Shown: piece after piece, positions 33,077 to 42,782 of the stretch
Layout of the letters: every line of letters starts with the position of its first letter
Numbering within the stretch: the stretch's first letter is position 1
Assembly (NCBI RefSeq): GCF_020026915.1
Contig: NZ_JAINUY010000001.1
Location: forward strand, 496,001 to 560,000
DNA length: 64,000 bases
DNA from: Flavobacterium potami
GTDB lineage: Bacteria; Bacteroidota; Bacteroidia; Flavobacteriales; Flavobacteriaceae
Reading direction: 5' to 3'
The notes under the pieces: generated by a model
What the model saw: the letters and a program-made list of their open reading frames with translations, nothing else
The model's database searches: none
What the model was told of the DNA's origin: nothing
Position numbers and translations under genes: made by a program

Positions 33077-35262
33077 TGAAGCATTTAATTTATTTTATAC
33101 TCCTTTCGACAAGTGTTTTTTCTCAGAACTACCATTATGCAATTGATGAAGCTCCGGTTAAAACAACTCCGGAAAATCCAGTTGTAAACAATCAATTGGA
33201 AGAAACAGAGTATTTTAAAGCCTATTTATTACCACTTACACAAAAGGCTACTATTCAGCAAGCTTTGGATAAGTATGGTTCTGTTCGTTTAGAAAAAGGA
33301 GATTATTCGGGGACAAATATAGTCATGAAAAGTAATCAGAAACTATACGGACATCCGACACAAAGCAGGATATCTGCCGTTACGATAGCTGCAGGAAGTA
33401 CAGGCGTGGTTTTAGAATCTGTTGCACCTGTAGATCAGACTATAACCTTACAATCAGGAGGTGTTATTTCTAATATTACTTTTAAATCGATTAAATGGGC
33501 GACTCTGGTAGGTACAAATGTAATGCTGGAGAATAATACATTTATAAATATGAGTGGGCCCATCAGAATTGATTGCAGCCAATCGGGTTATATTAGAAAT
33601 ACAAAAATTATTAAACATCAGTCTCAAGGTGGTTTGAATATGTTGGTTCTGAAAGGAAATAGCAGTACGCCGAGTTATGGAAATGTTAGTTTACATACCA
33701 ACTTCTTGACTCCGCACGGAAATACTACTGATATCGCTGGTCTAAGTTCACTAACTTTTGTAGGTTTAGATGCTGAAGGATGGAATCTTGCTGGTGAAGG
33801 AACAAAAGCAATGATCAGTGCAACTAATATAGGTAATGTCAAAATAACGGCCTTTAATGGTGCGAATAGTTACTCTGCCGTAAAAACCCCATCTTTTGAT
33901 ATTGACGCTGCAAATGTTTTCTTTTTAGATAAAGCAATGAATTATCCAACAGATGTATTGTCTACAAGAGCCAATATGTTTGTTGTAAATGGAGCAGGAA
34001 CTTATACCAGAAAATCGGGCACTGTAACAGGTTTTGATGTTCAGGCCAATTTAAATGGAAGTAATACCGTAAAATATAATGGTACGGAACAGGTTACAGC
34101 TATAACCAACTCAACAATACTGGCAAATCTTAGTAGTTCTATTTTAGGAACTAAATATACGCCGTGGGCAAGACCAACATGGGAAACATTACCGGATCCT
34201 TTAGGTGCAAATTGGAGAACAAATAGAGTAGGTAAACCAGATCAGACTAGTTATCTTCAAAATTTAATTAATACCAAAGGAGTTGCAGACTTACCAGAAG
34301 GAATCTTCTATATTGGTTCTACCTTAAAACTTCCTGTAGATTCTAACCATGGAATTGTAGGACAGGGAACTGGTAAAACGGTTATTGTAGGATTGACGGA
34401 TGATTTTCCTCTGATATCGCTTACCGGCGGTCAGGATGCGAACTTTATATTAAGCTATTTAACTTTGCAGGGAGGAAGTGTCGGTATATATGCATCGCAA
34501 GATTACGGATCGCAACATATGTCGTATGAGAACATGAAGTTTGTGGTTTTTAGAGATCAGAATTATGGTATTCAATTAAAACAAATCAAAGGATTTGATA
34601 ATAACTTCCTAGATAATTTAGGCTTTGTTAATTGTAATATTGGATTTTTCCAAAATCCTTTAACTCCTTATGCCAACGATATTGATACTTCTAGTTTTGT
34701 TGACAAAACGATGTTTTATAAAAATCAATTTATAAACTGTAGTACAGCAGTTTCGATGATGGCAACAAGGGCAGATAATTTGGATGCTTGGGTAGATTGC
34801 AAATTTGATGGAGGTAAAACGGCACTTGCTTTAAACGCACAAAATGCTCCTTTGGCAGCAAACTGCGATTTTACCAACTATACTGGTGCCAATGTGATAA
34901 CAAGTAATGTATTTTGTATATACAACTCTAATGTATACAATAACAGGGTTACGAGTTCTACCTTTAATTCTATTAGTACTAACATTGAAGGATGCAGATT
35001 TTTAGACAATTCACCAATGTTTACGCCAGTTGTTTATAACACATTAAACAATCATATTGCAAACTCTACGGTTACAGGAAATGTAGTAACGACTATTCCG
35101 GCAAATAAAGGTTTCGGATTAGAATCTGCTGTATATGTAAATAGTACCTTCCTGTCGAATCCATCATTGAGTAAATTGCTGGTAAATGTTAAAGCGGGAG
35201 TTCCTACAGTAATAATCAATTCGACATCAGATTCGTATCCTCAATTTTTGGTTACGCAGTAA
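33073..35262 (+). CDS. Secreted right-handed beta-helix protein
   Basis: This 729-residue protein has a signal peptide (MMKHLIYFILLSTSVFS). Two long parallel beta-helix regions follow. The first spans about residues 50-330 (IQQALDKYGSVRLEKGDYSG, then rungs such as ISNITFKSIKWATLVG). The second spans about 385-700 (ADLPEGIFYIGSTLKLP, GIVGQGTGKTVIVG, then asparagine-rich rungs). This is the pectate-lyase/GH28-like fold used by polysaccharide lyases and phage tailspikes. No T9SS domain is seen at its C-terminus. As it stands just upstream of an exopolysaccharide locus, a role in binding, trimming or displaying a polysaccharide is possible but unproven. Confidence 0.75.
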   Translation: MMKHLIYFILLSTSVFSQNYHYAIDEAPVKTTPENPVVNNQLEETEYFKAYLLPLTQKATIQQALDKYGSVRLEKGDYSGTNIVMKSNQKLYGHPTQSRISAVTIAAGSTGVVLESVAPVDQTITLQSGGVISNITFKSIKWATLVGTNVMLENNTFINMSGPIRIDCSQSGYIRNTKIIKHQSQGGLNMLVLKGNSSTPSYGNVSLHTNFLTPHGNTTDIAGLSSLTFVGLDAEGWNLAGEGTKAMISATNIGNVKITAFNGANSYSAVKTPSFDIDAANVFFLDKAMNYPTDVLSTRANMFVVNGAGTYTRKSGTVTGFDVQANLNGSNTVKYNGTEQVTAITNSTILANLSSSILGTKYTPWARPTWETLPDPLGANWRTNRVGKPDQTSYLQNLINTKGVADLPEGIFYIGSTLKLPVDSNHGIVGQGTGKTVIVGLTDDFPLISLTGGQDANFILSYLTLQGGSVGIYASQDYGSQHMSYENMKFVVFRDQNYGIQLKQIKGFDNNFLDNLGFVNCNIGFFQNPLTPYANDIDTSSFVDKTMFYKNQFINCSTAVSMMATRADNLDAWVDCKFDGGKTALALNAQNAPLAANCDFTNYTGANVITSNVFCIYNSNVYNNRVTSSTFNSISTNIEGCRFLDNSPMFTPVVYNTLNNHIANSTVTGNVVTTIPANKGFGLESAVYVNSTFLSNPSLSKLLVNVKAGVPTVIINSTSDSYPQFLVTQ

Positions 35263-35320
35263 ATTGGTGACAATATAAAATTTCACATTCTTAAAAAATA
35301 AAGATTGTGATTCAAAACAA

Positions 35321-35360
35321 AAGGTTCATTTTAAGCAAGCTTAATTTGAACCTTTTTTTT
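35321..35360 (+). terminator. Rho-independent terminator of the secreted-protein operon
   Basis: AAGGTTCA (35321-35328) pairs with TGAACCTT (35347-35354), with the inner stem TTAAGC/GCTTAA. A run of eight T follows (35353-35360). It lies about 60 bp after the beta-helix gene. Confidence 0.9.
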
Positions 35361-35628
35361 ATCCGCTGATTTTGGTTCTTCAAATATTAATTTTTCCCTT
35401 ACAAGACTCTTTTGTGCCTGCTGCGGTCATCAATAATATTGTATAATCGAACTTTTACCAGATGTTTTTTCAAAATCATCATTTGAATGAGAATTCTCTT
35501 ATGAGTCATTTGTCGATATAAATTTTCATTGGAGTTTAAATAAGTATCGTTTTTTGATAATTTAAGTTTATTCTCAAATTTTCTCTTCTTTTTTTGGACT
35601 AATGCATTGTGACAGGGCTTTTACCCCC

Positions 35629-35737
35629 GTAAAACTACGTGGTTTTTATCTTATAAAATATATTTTTTAGTCATTTTTGACCCAATCTAGAAGCCGTAAA
35701 ACCCAACATGGTGTATTTTATCGGATTTTAAAATCCG
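35629..35737. promoter_or_regulatory. Regulatory-looking region upstream of the Xre pair: GTAAAACTACGTGGT motif and 16-bp palindrome
   Basis: GTAAAACTACGTGGT (35629-35643) recurs with one change at 37244-37258. A GTATTTTAT (35713-35721) also recurs at 37291. CGGATTTTAAAATCCG at 35722-35737 is a perfect 16-bp palindrome, a plausible operator. The 35263-35941 gap has otherwise only the terminator and AT-rich sequence. Confidence 0.45.
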
Positions 35738-35968
35738 TTGAACAGATTTATTATTTTATGCTCAAAACATTCTATATTTTTGATCGAAAATTAAAATGAA
35801 TGATAAAGAATAACTGTCATTTAGCTTTAATCGTTGTTAATAATTGAATGGTTGCTGTTAAAAGTTGATTTTTTTTACAATAAGAACACATGAAATTAAA
35901 ATCTTGCGTGAATTTAATTAATCGGGACAGTAACTTAAAATATGAATTATTTATACTTTTTATTTTTT

Positions 35969-36199
35969 ATGAAATATAGTGTATACGAAAATATTAGAAA
36001 AATAAGAGAATTAAAAAATTTCACCAGAGAATACGTGGCTGCAGAATTAAAAATGAGCACTAGTGGTTACGGTAAAATCGAAAGAGGTGATGTTGATCTA
36101 ACTGTTTCTAAATTGATAGAAATTTCAAAGGTTTTAGAGGTCTCAATCGAGTTCATATTTAAATTCGACGTTTCCATTTTTTTCAGTGAAACCAGATAA
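35969..36199 (+). CDS. Small Xre-type HTH protein
   Basis: This protein of about 76 residues is taken from ATG 35969 (MKYSVYENIRKIREL); an ATG at 35942 would add a hydrophobic leader (MNYLYFLFF) unlike the family. The HTH_3 fold covers nearly the whole chain (REYVAAELKMSTSGYGKIER, then LTVSKLIEISKVLEV). It is a DNA-binding protein of the Xre/Cro type. It is a paralogue of the gene at 36271, and the two probably regulate this neighbourhood or the exopolysaccharide locus. Confidence 0.82.
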   Translation: MKYSVYENIRKIRELKNFTREYVAAELKMSTSGYGKIERGDVDLTVSKLIEISKVLEVSIEFIFKFDVSIFFSETR

Positions 36200-36270
36200 A
36201 ATTTCTTGTTACAATTTATTGAATATTATAGTAATAAAACTAATAGATTAAAATAGAAAAAAATAAGATC

Positions 36271-36474
36271 ATGGAAAATTACTACTTAAAGATTAAAGAG
36301 TATCGATTACAGAACAATCATACTCCTGAATATGTAGCTATTCAAATGGAAATGAGTGTTAAAACATACGAGAAAATTGAAAACGGAATGGTTGATCTTA
36401 AATTGTCAAAATTAGATCGCTTAGTTAAAATTCTTGGCATCAAAAAAAGCCAGATCTTTCAATTAGAAAATTAA
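36271..36474 (+). CDS. Small Xre-type HTH protein (paralogue)
   Basis: This 67-residue protein has the same layout as its upstream neighbour (PEYVAIQMEMSVKTYEKIEN, LKLSKLDRLVKILGI). Only an HTH domain is present, with no ligand-binding domain. It starts 71 bp after the first gene, likely in one transcript, which ends at the convergent terminator near 36508. Confidence 0.85.
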   Translation: MENYYLKIKEYRLQNNHTPEYVAIQMEMSVKTYEKIENGMVDLKLSKLDRLVKILGIKKSQIFQLEN

Positions 36475-36507
36475 ATTTTCCGAAATTGATTGCTCTGGTT
36501 TTTCTAT

Positions 36508-36560
36508 AAAAAAGAAGAGTTACAAAGAATTGTACCTCTTATAAAAACTCTTTCTTTTTT
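36508..36560. terminator. Bidirectional terminator between Xre gene and NusG-like gene
   Basis: AAAAAAGAAGAGTT (36508-36521) faces AACTCTTTCTTTTTT (36546-36560). The A and T runs on either side suit termination of both convergent transcripts. Confidence 0.65.
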
Positions 36561-36566
36561 GATTTA

Positions 36567-37034
36567 TTATTTATGTTTTACTTTCAAAACATATCCTAAA
36601 GATTCTAAAATTAATACATAATGCGTTTTGGTAATGTCTTTTACCACAGCGTTTTGATCGCAAAAAGGTCCAGAATTTAAATGTACCTTATCTCCAATTT
36701 GATATTGCATCACCGAAATTTCCTGAGCAGTATCTCCACTGTCAAGCCACTCTTTTATAGTTGCAATTTCATGATCTTTTACAACGGCATGTTTTCCTAA
36801 CCAAAATAAATATCGAACAACCCCAGGAGAATCAAATATTAGATTTCTGTCTTTTTCTTGTAATTGAACAAATATGTAGTTGTTAAACAACGGAACTTCA
36901 ACTTTTACTTTTCTGTCTGATCTTTGCTGTGTTTTTGTAATTACGGGACAGTAGCTGTTTATGTTAAACTTAGATAATTGTTCAGCCGCTCTCTTTTCCC
37001 ATTTAGGTTTTGTGTACACTACATACCATTTCAT
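36567..37034 (-). CDS. NusG-family antiterminator (UpxY/RfaH-like)
   Basis: This 155-residue specialised NusG paralogue has an NGN domain (MKWYVVYTKPKWEKRAAEQL, then YCPVITKTQQRSDRK, VPLFNNYIFVQL and SPGVVRYLFWLG). A short KOW-like C-terminal part follows (IGDKVHLNSGPFCDQNAVVK). In Bacteroidota such proteins (UpxY type) promote transcription through long capsule or exopolysaccharide operons. Here the gene is divergent from the operon instead of being its first gene, and faces a 617-bp leader. Its target is inferred to be the exopolysaccharide operon starting at 37652. Confidence 0.9.
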   Translation of the reverse strand: MKWYVVYTKPKWEKRAAEQLSKFNINSYCPVITKTQQRSDRKVKVEVPLFNNYIFVQLQEKDRNLIFDSPGVVRYLFWLGKHAVVKDHEIATIKEWLDSGDTAQEISVMQYQIGDKVHLNSGPFCDQNAVVKDITKTHYVLILESLGYVLKVKHK

Positions 37035-37651
37035 AATCTGTAAAATTTATTTATTGTAATTTTTAAAATAGTTGTTTTTTAAAATAGAAAATGTCATTTT
37101 TTTCGGTCTTAAATATTCTCGAAAAACTAAATTCTTTTATGTAGTTAATATTTCAAAAAGCAAACATTTATAAAAGAAATCTTTCGCAATCGATAGAAAT
37201 AAGAGTTTTTTAGAAAGTGCTAGTATATACTGGACTTTCGGTTGTAAAACTAAGTGGTAAATTTAATTCTGAGACTCGAAAATTACCGATGTATTTTATA
37301 GTAAAATTTCCTTATTCAGGACATTTAGCAACAAAAATGAGATTTCGTATCAGCCTTATTACTATAATTTTATCTTAAATTATTATTAGGATTTAATCCG
37401 AAATAACGGTTTGAATTTCTTGTTTTTTTCAGGAAGTTTTAATCTCTTTTTCAGCAAATAAATTCAATAATTTTTTGATTTTTTTTACCATTTTAAAATT
37501 CATTTTTGAGCAGTTACAATGTAACTATTCACGGGGAACCCTTTTTTAAAATTTAAAAAAAAGCTTTGAAACCCCAGTAAAATGGTTAATTGAATTTTAC
37601 GAATCATACTACATTAACGAACATATTTTTTTAATTTAAAACATTAAGCAT
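37035..37651. promoter_or_regulatory. Divergent region and probable long leader of the exopolysaccharide operon
   Basis: These 617 bp hold no gene. They carry GTAAAACTAAGTGGT (37244-37258, like 35629), ATTTCCTTATTCAGGACAT (37306-37324, like 55557) and the inverted repeat AGTTAC-AAT-GTAACT (37512-37526). An AT-rich GGGG..CCCC hairpin-like stretch lies at about 37532-37576. Such a leader could hold a pause/ops-like site used by the NusG-family protein. No exact promoter can be fixed. Confidence 0.45.
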
Positions 37652-38086
37652 ATGAGAACTGGAATTACATTTAGTGCTTTTGATTTGTTACATGCAGGGC
37701 ACGTTAAAATGCTTGAAGAAGCAAAACAACATTGTGATTATTTAATTGTTGGTTTACAAACAGACCCAACGTTAGATCGCCCAACCAAAAACAAACCGAC
37801 TCAAACGGTTGTTGAAAGATACATACAATTGAAGGCATGCAAATTTGTGGATGAAATTGTTCCGTATGCAACAGAGCAAGATTTGGAAGACATCTTAAAA
37901 GCTTTTGCAATCGACGTACGAATTTTAGGAGACGAATATAAAGAAAGAGATTTTACAGGAAGATCATACTGCGAGGAAAAAGGAATTGAATTGTATTTTA
38001 ATACCAGAGACCACCGTTTTTCTAGTACTAATTTACGTCACGAAGTTTATCAAAGAGAGGTTTTAGTACATTCGAATGGGAATTAA
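37652..38086 (+). CDS. Cytidylyltransferase-like nucleotidyltransferase (TagD/RfaE-C type)
   Basis: This 144-residue protein has the alpha/beta phosphodiesterase-superfamily nucleotidyltransferase fold, with the HxGH motif in DLLHAGHVKML (about residue 15-18). The C-terminal HRFSSTNLR matches the ISSTxxR-type signature. The length fits glycerol-3-phosphate cytidylyltransferase. In this locus it may make an activated glycerol or related alcohol for decorating the polysaccharide; the substrate is not proven. It is the first gene of the operon and overlaps manC by 11 bp. Confidence 0.85.
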   Translation: MRTGITFSAFDLLHAGHVKMLEEAKQHCDYLIVGLQTDPTLDRPTKNKPTQTVVERYIQLKACKFVDEIVPYATEQDLEDILKAFAIDVRILGDEYKERDFTGRSYCEEKGIELYFNTRDHRFSSTNLRHEVYQREVLVHSNGN

Positions 38087-39077
38087 CAAAGTTACACACG
38101 TTGTTTTAACTGGAGGTGTAGGAAGCAGATTGTGGCCTCTTTCCAGAAAAACTTTACCAAAGCAATACCTTGATCTTTTTGATGGACAGTCACTTTTTGA
38201 AAAAACAGTGGCTCGAAATCTGGAGATTTCCGATAAAACGATTGTAGTTGGAAACATCGAGAATTACAAAATGAGTAATGCCATTATGTCTAAATTCGAT
38301 AGACCTTTTATTCATATTATCGAAGCTCTTCCTCGTAATACTGCTGCTGCGATTGCATTTGCGGCATTTGCATCGGAGTCAGATGATGTTTTATTGATTA
38401 CTCCATCAGATCATATAATAGATGGCGATGATTTGTATAATGATGCTTTACAGAAAGCGATTCTATTGGCAAATCAAGATTATTTGGTGACATTCGGTAT
38501 CAAACCGACAAAACCAGAAACGGGCTACGGCTATATAGAATTTGAAAATGAGAACGTAATTGCATTTCATGAAAAACCAAATTTAGAAACGGCAACAACT
38601 TATCTTCAAAACGGAAATTATTTTTGGAACAGTGGACTTTTTTGTTTCAAGGCGGGCAAGTTTTTAGCGGAGCTTGAAAGCCAAGAACCTGAAGTTTATT
38701 GGGCATCAAAAACTGCCTGGGAAGAAAATAAAGAAGGTTTTTTAGATTATGAGTTGTCTCTTAATATTCCGTCCATAAGCATTGATTATGCGGTTATGGA
38801 AAGAAGCGGTGATATCAAAGTTGTTCCGGCTCATTTTGAATGGTCAGATCTGGGTTCTTTCGAATCGGTTTATGATTATTTAGTTCAAAAAGGCCATCCG
38901 ATCGATACCAATAGAAATATTGTAATAGGAACTTCAATGCATACAACATTTATTGGCGTTAAAAATTGTATCTTGATTTATACTACCGATGCTTTGATGG
39001 TTTTGCAAAAAGAAAATTCTCAAGAAGTAAAACAAGTTTACCAGCAATTAGAATCGATTGCTTCTCCATTATTATAA
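38076..39077 (+). CDS. manC: Mannose-1-phosphate guanylyltransferase
   Basis: This 333-residue protein has the nucleotidyltransferase signature LTGGVGSRLWPLSRKTLPKQ (about 10-29), ITPSDHII, and FHEKPNLETA followed by WNSGLFCFKAG. It makes GDP-mannose, the precursor for the next two enzymes. It is the short form without the C-terminal phosphomannose isomerase domain found in many bacterial ManC proteins. Phosphomannomutase and isomerase must come from elsewhere. Confidence 0.94.
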   Translation: MGINKVTHVVLTGGVGSRLWPLSRKTLPKQYLDLFDGQSLFEKTVARNLEISDKTIVVGNIENYKMSNAIMSKFDRPFIHIIEALPRNTAAAIAFAAFASESDDVLLITPSDHIIDGDDLYNDALQKAILLANQDYLVTFGIKPTKPETGYGYIEFENENVIAFHEKPNLETATTYLQNGNYFWNSGLFCFKAGKFLAELESQEPEVYWASKTAWEENKEGFLDYELSLNIPSISIDYAVMERSGDIKVVPAHFEWSDLGSFESVYDYLVQKGHPIDTNRNIVIGTSMHTTFIGVKNCILIYTTDALMVLQKENSQEVKQVYQQLESIASPLL

Positions 39078-39098
39078 TTGTAAATAAATAAACTCACA

Positions 39099-40052
39099 AT
39101 GATTAATAAAAATTCTGTAATATATATTGCTGGACACAAAGGAATGGTCGGAAGTGCTATTTGGAGAAGCTTAACTGCAAAAGGTTATACTAATCTTGTT
39201 GGGGCATCTAGTCAGGAACTGGATCTGAGAGATCAAAATTTAGTTCGCGATTTTATTCAAAAAGTAAAACCAGATGTTATTATAGATGCTGCGGCAAAGG
39301 TTGGAGGAATTTTGGCAAACAATGATTTTCCGTACGAGTTTTTGATGGAAAACATGCAGATTCAAAATAATCTTATTAGTGAAGCTCATAATGCTGACAT
39401 AGACAAATTCATCTTTTTAGGAAGTTCTTGTATTTATCCAAAGTTGGCTCCACAACCCTTAAAAGAAGAGTATCTATTAACAGCTTCTTTAGAAAAAACA
39501 AATGAATGGTACGCCATTGCAAAAATTACCGGTGTAAAATTGTGCGAGGCAATTCGTAAGCAATACAACAAAGATTTCGTGAGTTTAATGCCGACAAATT
39601 TATACGGTATTCATGACAATTTTGATCTGACCAGTTCTCACGTCTTACCTGCCATGATCCGCAAATTTCACGAAGCCAAAGAAAGTAACAATACGCCAGT
39701 AATTCTTTGGGGAAGCGGAACTCCAATGAGAGAATTCCTTTTTGTTGATGATATGGCAGAAGCAGTGGTTTTTGCTTTAGAAAACAAACTTCCCGAGCAT
39801 TTATATAATATCGGAACAGGTGAAGATTTAACCATTAAGGATTTAGCGATTACGATACAAAAGATTGTAGGTCATACCGGAGAGATTATCTGGGATGATA
39901 GCAAACCTGATGGAACACCGAGAAAATTAATGGATGTTTCTAAAATGCACAGCATTGGATGGAAACACCAGGTGAATTTAGAAGAGGGAATTCAAAAAAC
40001 CTACAACTGGTTTCTGGAAAACATCGAAACTTTAAAAGAAAAAAGCTACTAA
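39099..40052 (+). CDS. fcl: GDP-L-fucose synthase
   Basis: This 317-residue SDR epimerase/reductase turns GDP-4-keto-6-deoxymannose into GDP-L-fucose with NADPH. Signatures: nucleotide-binding IAGHKGMVGSAIWRSL at the N-terminus, FLGSSCIYPKLAPQP, and the catalytic Tyr and Lys in NEWYAIAKITG. DNFDLTSSHVLPAMIRKFHE is diagnostic of the fucose synthase branch. It lies between manC and gmd. Confidence 0.95.
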   Translation: MINKNSVIYIAGHKGMVGSAIWRSLTAKGYTNLVGASSQELDLRDQNLVRDFIQKVKPDVIIDAAAKVGGILANNDFPYEFLMENMQIQNNLISEAHNADIDKFIFLGSSCIYPKLAPQPLKEEYLLTASLEKTNEWYAIAKITGVKLCEAIRKQYNKDFVSLMPTNLYGIHDNFDLTSSHVLPAMIRKFHEAKESNNTPVILWGSGTPMREFLFVDDMAEAVVFALENKLPEHLYNIGTGEDLTIKDLAITIQKIVGHTGEIIWDDSKPDGTPRKLMDVSKMHSIGWKHQVNLEEGIQKTYNWFLENIETLKEKSY

Positions 40053-40154
40053 GACTTATTTCTATTTCCGGAAACTTCCACAACAACTTTACAATTAAGA
40101 TTTTATCAATTTGCAACATTGCAACACAATGCCTTTGTGCCTTATAATAACATT

Positions 40155-41279
40155 ATGAATCCATTAAGAAAAACAGCGTTTATCACAGGAGTGACAGGAC
40201 AAGATGGAGCCTATTTAAGTGAATTTCTATTAGAAAAAGGATATATAGTTCACGGATTAAAAAGACGTAGTTCTTTATTCAATACGGATAGAATTGACCA
40301 TTTGTATCAAGATCCACACACGGAGGATAGAAATTTTATATTGCATTATGGTGAAATGACAGATAGTACGAATATAACTCGTTTGATTAAAGAGATTCAA
40401 CCGGATGAAATCTACAATTTGGCTGCGATGAGCCATGTAGCAGTTTCGTTTGAAACTCCAGAATATACGGGAAATGTAGATGCCTTGGGAACTTTGAGAA
40501 TTTTAGATTCAGTTCGTTTATTAGGGTTAGAAAAAAAGACTAGAATTTATCAGGCATCGACTTCAGAATTATATGGTAAAGTACAAGAGGTTCCGCAATC
40601 AGAAACTACTCCTTTTTATCCTAGATCTCCCTATGCAGTAGCAAAAATTTATGCTTTTTGGATGACTGTAAATTATAGGGAAGCTTATGGAATGTTTGCT
40701 TGTAATGGTATTTTATTTAATCATGAATCACCAATTCGAGGAGAAACTTTTGTAACAAGAAAAATTACTAGAGCAACTTCAAGAATTGCTTTAGGATTGC
40801 AAGATAAATTACACTTAGGAAACCTAGATGCACAACGTGATTGGGGACATGCTAAAGATTATGTTCGAATGATGTGGATGATCTTACAAGCTGATGAACC
40901 AGAAGATTTTGTAATTGCAACAGGAAAAACGACTCCAGTTCGTGAATTTGTTAAAATGAGTTTTGCAGAAGTAGGTATCGAACTAGAATTTAGAGGCACT
41001 GGAGTAGATGAAAAAGGATACGTATTGTCTTGTAGTAATCCTGATTATCAGCTTGAAATAGGAAAAGAAGTATTGGCTGTAGATCCACACTATTTTAGAC
41101 CTACGGAAGTAGATTTATTAATTGGTGATCCAACTAAAGCCAAAACCAAATTAGGTTGGGAGTGCGAATACGAATTGTCCGAATTGGTTCATGAAATGAT
41201 GCAATCTGATTTGAAGCTGATGAGAAAAGAACAGCTTTTGAAAGACTCTGGTTTTACAGTTCTGAATTATTTTGAATAA
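40155..41279 (+). CDS. gmd: GDP-mannose 4,6-dehydratase
   Basis: This 374-residue enzyme is taken from ATG 40155 ([20 protein letters not shown]); an in-frame ATG at 40119 gives a 12-residue extension with no family support. Signatures: [10 protein letters not shown], the catalytic YxxxK in [11 protein letters not shown], and [19 protein letters not shown], which is nearly invariant in GMD. It makes GDP-4-keto-6-deoxymannose for the fucose synthase encoded just upstream. Confidence 0.95.
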   Translation: MNPLRKTAFITGVTGQDGAYLSEFLLEKGYIVHGLKRRSSLFNTDRIDHLYQDPHTEDRNFILHYGEMTDSTNITRLIKEIQPDEIYNLAAMSHVAVSFETPEYTGNVDALGTLRILDSVRLLGLEKKTRIYQASTSELYGKVQEVPQSETTPFYPRSPYAVAKIYAFWMTVNYREAYGMFACNGILFNHESPIRGETFVTRKITRATSRIALGLQDKLHLGNLDAQRDWGHAKDYVRMMWMILQADEPEDFVIATGKTTPVREFVKMSFAEVGIELEFRGTGVDEKGYVLSCSNPDYQLEIGKEVLAVDPHYFRPTEVDLLIGDPTKAKTKLGWECEYELSELVHEMMQSDLKLMRKEQLLKDSGFTVLNYFE

Positions 41280-41339
41280 AAATCTAAGTACTTAATAAAA
41301 AAAATAAAAGATTTTTTGCTTCCCAAAAAAGATATTTAA

Positions 41340-42752
41340 ATGAAAATCAAAAATATTTGCTGTTTAGGCGCTGGTTATGTTGGCGGTCCTACAATGTCGG
41401 TAATCGCGCTAAAATGCCCAGAAATTAAAGTAACAGTTGTCGATTTAAATGAAAGCAGAATTGCAGCCTGGAACGACGAAGATTTAGATAAATTACCTGT
41501 TTATGAACCTGGACTTGCCGATGTTATTCGCGAAGCTAGAGGACGTAACTTGTTTTTTTCTACAGATGTAGACAGTGCAATCGAAGCAGCCGATATGATT
41601 TTTATTGCTGTAAATACACCAACAAAAAATTACGGAGAAGGAAAAGGAATGGCCGCTGACTTAAAATTTGTCGAGTTATGTGCTAGACAAATTGCCAGAA
41701 TAGCAAAAAATGATAAAATTATTGTCGAAAAATCAACTCTTCCGGTAAGAACGGCCGAGACCTTACAAACTATTTTAGATCATACCGGAAACGGTGTTAA
41801 GTTTGAAGTACTTTCAAATCCGGAATTTTTAGCAGAAGGAACAGCAATCGACGATTTATTAAATGCAGATCGTGTTCTAATTGGAGGAAATCAGACAGAA
41901 AGCGGACAAAAGGCAATTCAGGCTTTGGTCGATGTTTATGCACATTGGTTGTCGCCTAAACAAATTTTGACTACAAACGTTTGGTCTTCAGAATTATCAA
42001 AATTAACGGCGAATGCTTTTTTGGCACAGCGAATTTCTTCTATAAATGCCTTATCTGCTTTATGTGAAGTTACAGAAGCCGATGTTGATGAGGTTGCGGC
42101 AGCGATTGGAACTGATAGCAGAATTGGACCAAAGTTTCTTAAATCTTCAGTTGGTTTTGGAGGATCTTGCTTTCAAAAAGATATTCTGAATTTAGTGTAT
42201 TTGTGTCGCTATTTTAATTTACCTGAAGTGGCTAATTATTGGGAACAGATTATTATTCTGAATGATTACCAAAAATATCGTTTCGCAAAGAAAATTATTA
42301 CTTCTCTTTTTAATACCGTAAGCGGAAAAAAAATCACCTTTTTAGGATGGGCTTTTAAAAAAGATACTAATGATACGAGAGAATCGGCAGCAATTTATGT
42401 AGCAGAACATTTAATTGAAGATGGCGCCGAAATTCATGTATACGATCCTAAAGTTTCAGAAGAAAAAATAAAAGCAGATATGCGCTATTTATGGGAATTA
42501 AAAGGACTTACAGAGCAAAAAATCGAATCAAAATTGAAACAGATTTTTGTATATGAATCTTCTTCCGAAGCTTTACATCAGGCACATGCCATTGCCGTTT
42601 TAACAGAATGGGATGAATTTAAAACCTACAACTGGAACGAGATTTATATCAGTATGTACAAACCGGCTTTTGTATTTGATGGACGTAATATTCTGGATGC
42701 AGAAAAATTAACCTCAATTGGTTTTCAGATAAAAGGAATTGGAAAAGGTTAG
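41340..42752 (+). CDS. ugd: UDP-glucose 6-dehydrogenase, eukaryotic-like type
   Basis: This 470-residue NAD-dependent enzyme oxidises UDP-glucose to UDP-glucuronate. The N-terminal Rossmann motif is [32 protein letters not shown] and the catalytic Cys in [12 protein letters not shown] are present, with a C-terminal UDP-binding domain ([16 protein letters not shown]). Motifs such as [15 protein letters not shown] [16 protein letters not shown] and the long length resemble the animal/plant-type UGDH rather than the short enterobacterial one. Its product feeds the UDP-xylose synthase at 54560. Confidence 0.94.
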   Translation: MKIKNICCLGAGYVGGPTMSVIALKCPEIKVTVVDLNESRIAAWNDEDLDKLPVYEPGLADVIREARGRNLFFSTDVDSAIEAADMIFIAVNTPTKNYGEGKGMAADLKFVELCARQIARIAKNDKIIVEKSTLPVRTAETLQTILDHTGNGVKFEVLSNPEFLAEGTAIDDLLNADRVLIGGNQTESGQKAIQALVDVYAHWLSPKQILTTNVWSSELSKLTANAFLAQRISSINALSALCEVTEADVDEVAAAIGTDSRIGPKFLKSSVGFGGSCFQKDILNLVYLCRYFNLPEVANYWEQIIILNDYQKYRFAKKIITSLFNTVSGKKITFLGWAFKKDTNDTRESAAIYVAEHLIEDGAEIHVYDPKVSEEKIKADMRYLWELKGLTEQKIESKLKQIFVYESSSEALHQAHAIAVLTEWDEFKTYNWNEIYISMYKPAFVFDGRNILDAEKLTSIGFQIKGIGKG

Positions 42753-42782
42753 ACTTATCAATCCTTAAAAGCAATAATTTTT

